Positions 63,709-64,000 of a DNA stretch of 64,000 bases are shown here, in pieces. The notes beneath the pieces are model-generated. The model made no database searches. It was not told the DNA's origin and saw only the letters and a program-made list of their open reading frames with translations. The stretch spans positions 2,170,001-2,234,000 of the forward strand of contig NZ_CP120360.1 in assembly GCF_029510815.1 (NCBI RefSeq), read 5' to 3'. The stretch comes from Janibacter sp. DB-40. Lineage in GTDB: Bacteria; Actinomycetota; Actinomycetes; Actinomycetales; Dermatophilaceae. Within the stretch, counting starts at the first letter, position 1, and each line of letters opens with the position of its first letter. The position numbers and the translations under genes were made by a program.

Positions 63709-64000
63709 GGCCGGCGCTCCCGCGGGGTCTCGGCGAGCGCGGCCTGCTGCTTCCCGGTGAGGTCGGCGCAGCCCGTGGTCGCCAGGTCGAGCAGCTCACC
63801 GAGGAGCTCCCGGTCGAAGGGGGCACCCTCGGCCGTCCCCTGGACCTCCACGAAGTCACCGGTCCCGGTCATCACGACGTTCATGTCGGTCTCCGCGGTC
63901 GAGTCCTCCGGGTAGTCCAGGTCGCAGACGGCCTGCCCGCCGACGACGCCGACGGACACCGCCGCGATGGAGCCGGTGAGGGGCTTGGCGGACGCTGCGA
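63705..64000 (-). CDS. rph: Ribonuclease PH, 3' part
   Basis: The last 98 codons of an RNase PH gene that continues beyond the window. [21 protein letters not shown], then [15 protein letters not shown] and [19 protein letters not shown] are the conserved C-terminal segments of the phosphorolytic exoribonuclease that trims tRNA 3' ends. The start and the first two thirds lie beyond 64000. The stop overlaps the rdgB start. Confidence 0.95.
   Translation of the reverse strand, partial: AASAKPLTGSIAAVSVGVVGGQAVCDLDYPEDSTAETDMNVVMTGTGDFVEVQGTAEGAPFDRELLGELLDLATTGCADLTGKQQAALAETPRERRP

Overview
The window is high-GC, gene-dense DNA from an actinobacterium, with short gaps and many 1-4 base stop/start overlaps. 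It carries ClpP1/ClpP2/ClpX, a mycothiol-type DsbA-like nitroreductase, group II truncated haemoglobin, a DUF222-HNH gene and DUF3618, and has no mobile element. Gene content fits Micrococcales, perhaps Intrasporangiaceae/Dermatophilaceae (Janibacter-like); that placement is inference. Gene order broadly follows the Mycobacterium tuberculosis valS-clpX-clpP2-clpP1-tig-rpiB-Rv2466c-pepN-glbO-aglA-ettA-ssb-orn backbone (recalled, not searched), interrupted by accessory blocks.

Layout. 1-6346: plsC-like fragment, valS, a cysteine-peptidase-like protein, clpX and clpP1P2, with ClgR-like palindromes before clpX and clpP1. 6474-10886: an inserted minus-strand block (41-residue membrane peptide, trehalose-synthase-like GH13 enzyme, PaaI-type thioesterase, MFS transporter). 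10899-18479: tig, a Na+/H+ antiporter, tRNA-Pro, tRNA-Gly, a secreted AMIN-like protein, trmB, a membrane PP2C phosphatase, rpiB and the nitroreductase. 18572-25558: a plus-strand run pepN-mscS-glbO-aglA-hydrolase-gdpD. 25562-30729: IMPase, hypothetical/4HBT pair, RecQ with a phosphoribosyltransferase-like tail, TesB. 30928-44604: nitrate respiration and molybdenum cofactor island. 44745-53077: acyl-CoA dehydrogenase with a divergent TetR gene, pentapeptide protein, EttA, a second SSB and two dynamin-like GTPases. 53151-58000: tRNA-Arg, Sfp-type PPTase, PrsW, oligoribonuclease, tRNA-His, CopC, tRNA-Lys, DUF3618, Bcp. 58073-60671: a Ni/Co ECF transporter behind a Nur-like box. 60701-64000: a LexA-boxed DUF222-HNH gene, OsmC, tRNA-Leu, a 26-base direct repeat, rdgB and the 3' part of rph.

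The central block is one closely packed transcription unit: a cysteine-bearing HTH regulator, narGHJI, then moeZ-moeA-moaC-mobA-DUF6457-moaD, ending in a perfect palindrome shared with the converging mog-moaE-moaA operon. The enzyme and most of its cofactor pathway would be made together under a probably Fe-S-dependent regulator. A CRP/FNR-type site lies upstream.

Three otherwise intact genes (trmB once, pepN twice, mobA twice) are broken by single-base losses in runs of four or five G or C. The shared signature suggests consensus errors in the assembly rather than gene decay. No CRISPR array, insertion sequence, prophage or unmistakable new defence system was found. The most novel leads are regulatory (Fe-S regulator heading nar/moa, Nur-like box, perfect LexA box), the RecQ-phosphoribosyltransferase fusion, the coupled 41-residue peptide and the GH13 enzyme with altered region I.
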